DNA from: an uncultured bacterium
Lineage (GTDB): Bacteria > Desulfobacterota > Binatia > UBA1149 > CAITLU01
Reading direction: 5' to 3'
DNA length: 64,000 nt
NCBI GenBank assembly: GCA_903893315.1
Contig: CAITLU010000013.1
Span: 329,665 to 393,664, forward strand
Of the stretch, positions 61,051-64,000 are shown one piece after another; position 1 is the first letter of the stretch; each line of letters starts with the position of its first letter. A program made the translations under genes and the position numbers. The notes under the pieces were generated by a model, which was not told where the DNA came from, did no database searches, and saw only the letters and a list, made by a program, of their open reading frames with translations.

Positions 61051-61836
61051 GTGGAACTCGCTGCCAGACGTTTCGGTTTCGCTTTCGTCGTTTCGGCGGC
61101 GTTGCACGCTGCCGTGGCGGTCGCGCTGCTGCGTTCGATGGTGCTTGCTCCAGCGGTCTTGCCCGAACCAGCCGCGATACAGATCGATCTGCGCTGGGTC
61201 GAGGCCGCGGCTGTCGCGACGGCGTCGCGCCTCGGGAGCACGCTGATAGCCGCGTCGCCGCCGCCGGCCGTAGAAGTGACGGCGCCCGTCTCCGTTGCCG
61301 TGAACGAACCGTCGCCGCCGCGCCATATCCGTCGCGAAGAACCGACTGCTGGTATCCACGGCAATACAACGGCGCCGCGCTCGAAGCAGAAAGCGGCGAC
61401 CGACGCGGGTCGGTCGAGCGATGATTCACCTTCCGAAGATAGACTCGCAGCGCTGGCGTCGGATTTAACGCAGAGGCCGGTCGCCGCAGGTGAGCATGGT
61501 TCGCCAGGCGCAGGGTCGGGCTCGACCGCTCCCACGCTCGGCTCCGCGATCCGCGTGCGCTACGAGCAACAACTTTACGTCTGGCTCACTCGCTTCAAAC
61601 AGTACCCGATGCTGGCCCGAAGTCGTGGAATAGAGGGCACTGCCAGTGTGCGTGTTCGGGTGGATCGCGACGGACGCGTGCTGGCTCGCTCGGTGGAGAA
61701 GAGCACCGGGGAGCGGCTGCTCGATGACGCTGCCGTCGAAATGACCCATCGCGCCGATCCGTTTCCGCCGGTTCCCGGTAGCTATTCGGGAGACAGTTTT
61801 GAGTTCGTCGCTCCCATCGAATTTCGTCTGCGTTAG
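61051..61836 (+). CDS. TonB-family energy transducer-like protein
   Basis: A 261-residue protein with one N-terminal membrane anchor (about 9-33), a low-complexity Pro/Ala/Ser-rich periplasmic stretch (about 60-150) and a C-terminal TonB domain: YPMLARSRGIEGTASVRVRV, DRDGRVLARS, then LDDAAVEMTHRADPFPPVP. TonB proteins carry energy from ExbBD to outer-membrane receptors. No exbB/exbD or receptor gene is adjacent. The start is GTG at 61051. Confidence 0.88.
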   Translation: MELAARRFGFAFVVSAALHAAVAVALLRSMVLAPAVLPEPAAIQIDLRWVEAAAVATASRLGSTLIAASPPPAVEVTAPVSVAVNEPSPPRHIRREEPTAGIHGNTTAPRSKQKAATDAGRSSDDSPSEDRLAALASDLTQRPVAAGEHGSPGAGSGSTAPTLGSAIRVRYEQQLYVWLTRFKQYPMLARSRGIEGTASVRVRVDRDGRVLARSVEKSTGERLLDDAAVEMTHRADPFPPVPGSYSGDSFEFVAPIEFRLR

Positions 61837-61848
61837 ACTCGGAGTGCT

Positions 61849-62409
61849 ATGACAACCGAATTGAAGACCTCTGCTTCCTGGAGGCGCTGCAACACCTGCA
61901 AGCGCGACATCGGCTTCGACAAAGCCTTCTACGCCTGCAGCGTGACAACCTGTTCGACCGGCCGTCACCAGCCGACGTTCTGCTCGGTCAACTGCTGGAA
62001 CGAGCACGTCCCCGTGATGCGTCACCGCGACGCCTGGGCCATCCAGCGGCGCTCGCCGACCCGTACTCTGTGGGAGCACCAACTGACGTTGGAAAAGGAA
62101 GCGGAGCGTGCCCGCGAAGAGGCTCTAGCAGCGGGGATCGAACCGCCGCCGGTGCGGCGTGTGGTGGTTGCCCGTCACGTGGAGCCGGAACCGACCGTAT
62201 CGAAGAAGGACGAGATTCCGGATGACGTCCTGGTGGTGGCGTCCAAGCTCAAGGCCTACGTCCGTGCGCGTTCAGGGATGAATGTTTCGGAGAGCGTGAT
62301 GGAGAAGCTCTCCGACCTTGTTCGTATCCTGACTGATCAGGCTATCGAGCACGCGCGCTTCGCGGGGCGCAAGACCGTGATGGATCGCGACTTTACTGCT
62401 CCGAGTTGA
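61849..62409 (+). CDS. Zinc-finger plus histone-fold protein (candidate bacterial histone)
   Basis: A 186-residue protein in two parts. The N-terminal part has Cys14, 17, 30, 35, 45 and 49 with His40 and His53, enough for two zinc sites. A charged helical linker follows (about 72-125). The C-terminal part (about 127-182) fits one histone fold: LVVASKLKAYVRARSGMNVS, then ESVMEKLSDLVRILTDQAIE, then GRKTVMDRDF. The last stretch matches the RKT plus acidic pattern at the loop-2 and alpha-3 end of archaeal histones. Surveys of prokaryotic histones include bacterial forms with a zinc finger. DNA binding is inferred. It lies 12 bases after the TonB-type gene. Confidence 0.8.
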   Translation: MTTELKTSASWRRCNTCKRDIGFDKAFYACSVTTCSTGRHQPTFCSVNCWNEHVPVMRHRDAWAIQRRSPTRTLWEHQLTLEKEAERAREEALAAGIEPPPVRRVVVARHVEPEPTVSKKDEIPDDVLVVASKLKAYVRARSGMNVSESVMEKLSDLVRILTDQAIEHARFAGRKTVMDRDFTAPS

Positions 62410-62750
62410 GGCTTGGCCGCTACTCCGCCGGGAGCGTTTCGTTTGTCCAAGACAGCTTCAAGGCGGGTGATCGGCCGGCCTTCGCAATAAGTAGCCGGTC
62501 ATCCCTTACCTTTTCATGACGCAGCCGGGACACGGATAGCCCGGAATAGTCAGGCATTCGTGTTGAACGACGAAGGGGTTCCGTCGAGCTGAAGAGGCTC
62601 ACCACCGAGGGGCGATTGTGCTTGCCGCCCGTATCATTTTTTAGTATGGGCTAAATCCCCAGGGTGGGCGTCGGGGGGTCCGGGCCTGCTCTTTCTTAAT
62701 CAACAAGTCCGGTGTCGGCGGTGGGACGTCGGTGCTGAAAGGGGATAGCC
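62410..62750. other. Intergenic stretch before the collagen-like gene
   Basis: No credible gene lies in these 341 bases. GCCCGTA and TATGGGC (62627-62651) form a 7-bp hairpin with a T-rich loop. A G-rich patch follows (about 62660-62690). The end carries AAAGGGG, the ribosome binding site of the next gene. The promoter of that gene should be here but is not evident. Confidence 0.45.
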
Positions 62751-64000
62751 GTGGCAAATAAACAATCCACCTTGCGAAGGTGCGTGGGCGCTGGCGTGAT
62801 GTCAGCCCTATCAGTCATCACTACTGTGACCGTCGCGTCGGCGATCGATGTTCCGATTACGTACAACGTCTATGAGAAGTCGATGCGGCGGGCTGTCACC
62901 GCAGCCACACCCCTCACTTTCTCGTACTATGCCGACAGCAGTTGCGTCACCTTGCTCGATTCGGAAGAGATTCCGGCGGGCGATCCCAGCATCGTGCCGG
63001 TCTCTGCCAAGACTGCGCCGCCGAAAAACGGGATCAGGCAGCAGTCTGTCGTAATTCTTCACCATGTACTTCTGGACGCTCCGGTCACCGCAACACTTTA
63101 TGTTGAGGTAACCGGCGAGGGGCTGGCGCCGGTCACTCCGTGTCAGGTGCAGGTTCCCACTGCTGGAGAGACGGGTGCCACCGGTCCGACGGGGCCTACG
63201 GGTTCCAATGGCGCTCCGGGGCTAGCCGGCGCGACCGGCCCGCAGGGTATCCAAGGTCTGACTGGTGCTACCGGTAACGCCGGTGCAGTCGGTTCCACGG
63301 GCGCCGCTGGCGCGACCGGCCCGCAGGGTATCCAAGGTCTGACTGGTGCTACCGGCAACGCCGGTGCAGTCGGTTCCACGGGCGCCGCTGGCGCGACCGG
63401 CCCGCAGGGTATCCAAGGTTTGACTGGTGCTACCGGCAACGCCGGTGCAGTCGGTTCCACGGGCGCCGCTGGCGCGACCGGCGACCAAGGCATCCAGGGC
63501 GTGGCCGGCGACAAAGGCGCGACCGGCGACCAAGGCATCCAGGGCGTGGCTGGCGACAAAGGCGCTACCGGCGACCAGGGCATCCAGGGCGTGGCCGGCG
63601 ATAAAGGCGCTACCGGTGACCAAGGTGTAGCTGGTGCGAAAGGCGCGACCGGCGACCAAGGTGTGGCCGGCGAGAAGGGCGCGACTGGCGACCAAGGCAT
63701 TCAGGGTGTGGCCGGCGAGAAAGGCGCTACCGGTGACCAAGGTGTAGCTGGTGCGAAAGGCGCTACCGGCGACCAGGGCGTGGCTGGCGACAAAGGCGCG
63801 ACTGGCGCCCAGGGCATCCAGGGCGTGGCCGGCGACAAAGGCGCGACCGGCGACCAAGGCATCCAGGGCGTGGCCGGCGACAAAGGCGCTACCGGCGACC
63901 AGGGCGTGGCCGGCGATAAAGGCGCTACCGGTGACCAAGGTGTAGCTGGTGCGAAAGGCGCTACCGGCGACCAGGGCGTGGCCGGCGACAAAGGCGCGAC
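62751..64000 (+). CDS. Secreted collagen-like Gly-X-Y repeat protein, 3' end cut by window
   Basis: An open frame from GTG at 62751 to the right edge, at least 416 residues. A signal peptide (about 1-35, ending VTVASA) is followed by a non-repetitive domain of about 105 residues with Cys near 65 and 130. From about residue 139 on, the frame is uninterrupted Gly-X-Y repeats such as [19 protein letters not shown] and [15 protein letters not shown]. Bacterial collagen-like proteins form triple helices on cell surfaces, spores or phage tails. AAAGGGG precedes the start by about 8 bases. The Pro-rich frames on the opposite strand are shadows of the repeats. Confidence 0.9.
   Translation, partial: MANKQSTLRRCVGAGVMSALSVITTVTVASAIDVPITYNVYEKSMRRAVTAATPLTFSYYADSSCVTLLDSEEIPAGDPSIVPVSAKTAPPKNGIRQQSVVILHHVLLDAPVTATLYVEVTGEGLAPVTPCQVQVPTAGETGATGPTGPTGSNGAPGLAGATGPQGIQGLTGATGNAGAVGSTGAAGATGPQGIQGLTGATGNAGAVGSTGAAGATGPQGIQGLTGATGNAGAVGSTGAAGATGDQGIQGVAGDKGATGDQGIQGVAGDKGATGDQGIQGVAGDKGATGDQGVAGAKGATGDQGVAGEKGATGDQGIQGVAGEKGATGDQGVAGAKGATGDQGVAGDKGATGAQGIQGVAGDKGATGDQGIQGVAGDKGATGDQGVAGDKGATGDQGVAGAKGATGDQGVAGDKGA
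63228..63470 (+). repeat. Three tandem 81-bp repeats inside the collagen-like gene
   Basis: Units begin at 63228, 63309 and 63390 and are nearly identical at the base level (changes such as GGTAAC/GGCAAC). Each encodes 27 residues starting [10 protein letters not shown] and ending GAVGSTGAA. Near-identity of third codon positions points to recent duplication or gene conversion. Confidence 0.9.
63471..64000 (+). repeat. Mosaic of 45-bp and 36-bp repeats inside the collagen-like gene
   Basis: The long unit encodes [15 protein letters not shown] (15 residues). The short unit is the same without the GIQ-containing triplet (12 residues, [12 protein letters not shown], where x is A, D or E). Units alternate irregularly to the window edge. 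All lengths are multiples of 9 bases, so the Gly-X-Y register is kept. Confidence 0.88.

Noticed and set aside
63143..63991. Long Pro-rich open frames on the minus strand (PWSPVAP repeats)
   Set aside because: They are the complement of the Gly-X-Y coding repeats; the periodic sequence keeps all frames open. The plus frame has a start, ribosome binding site and signal peptide.
63228..64000. Repeats at the right edge as a CRISPR array
   Set aside because: Units are contiguous without spacers, in coding multiples of 9 bases, and encode Gly-X-Y.

Overview
The window reads as chromosomal DNA of a free-living, moderately GC-rich Gram-negative bacterium. It carries a TonB-type protein, System I cytochrome c maturation genes, MprF, a b/b' pair of ATP synthase stator subunits, a zinc-finger histone-fold protein and a preprotein-like ATP synthase c subunit. 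That mix resembles the deltaproteobacterial groups (Desulfobacterota, Myxococcota, Binatota and relatives). This is inferred from gene content only; no rRNA is present.

Layout. (1) 1-11.5 kb, mixed strands: pgeF (cut by the left edge), a UvrA-family gene, dCMP deaminase, tRNA-Gly(CCC), a crotonase, yacG, a cytochrome c maturation operon (ccmE, ccmF, a Cys-rich ccmH, a ccmI-like zinc-ribbon gene), a GCS2-type glutamate-cysteine ligase, an S24-like protein and a small unknown protein that has a paralogue 42 kb away. (2) 11.5-39.7 kb, one long minus-strand block: L,D-transpeptidase, a YyaL-type thioredoxin-fold protein, atpF'FHAGDC, parAB with two parS sites, rsmG, mnmG, mnmE, jag, yidC, yidD, rnpA, rpmH, gpsA, gyrA, gyrB, dnaN and dnaA. 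This is the classic neighbourhood of a bacterial replication origin. The probable oriC lies between dnaA and dnaN, or upstream of dnaA. (3) 40-43.2 kb, plus strand, diverging from dnaA: hemL and the membrane half of the ATP synthase (atpZ, atpI, atpB, atpE). The F-type ATP synthase is therefore split into two oppositely transcribed clusters flanking the origin. (4) 43.4-54.8 kb, accessory metabolism: pyrE with an alpha/beta hydrolase, two acyl-CoA dehydrogenases around a zinc alcohol dehydrogenase, mprF, a decayed DUF1003 gene, an AcvB/VirJ-type lipoprotein, the second small paralogue and a MerR-type regulator. (5) 55-64 kb: a glycerol-3-phosphate cluster (glpD, an alkyl-DHAP-synthase-like flavoenzyme, a glycerol-kinase-like FGGY kinase, a HAD phosphatase), a membrane protein, a TonB-family protein, the histone-fold protein and a secreted collagen-like repeat protein cut by the right edge.

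The most notable observations are these. The rnpA reading frame has no usual start codon downstream of rpmH and runs through the whole of rpmH in another frame, as known in Thermus. The zinc-finger plus histone-fold protein is a candidate bacterial histone. The CcmE carries Cys instead of the haem-binding His and is paired with a Cys-rich CcmH. The two unknown small paralogues share a WPF signature. A frameshifted DUF1003 pseudogene fills the gap between mprF and acvB. The c subunit carries most of the sodium-ligand positions.
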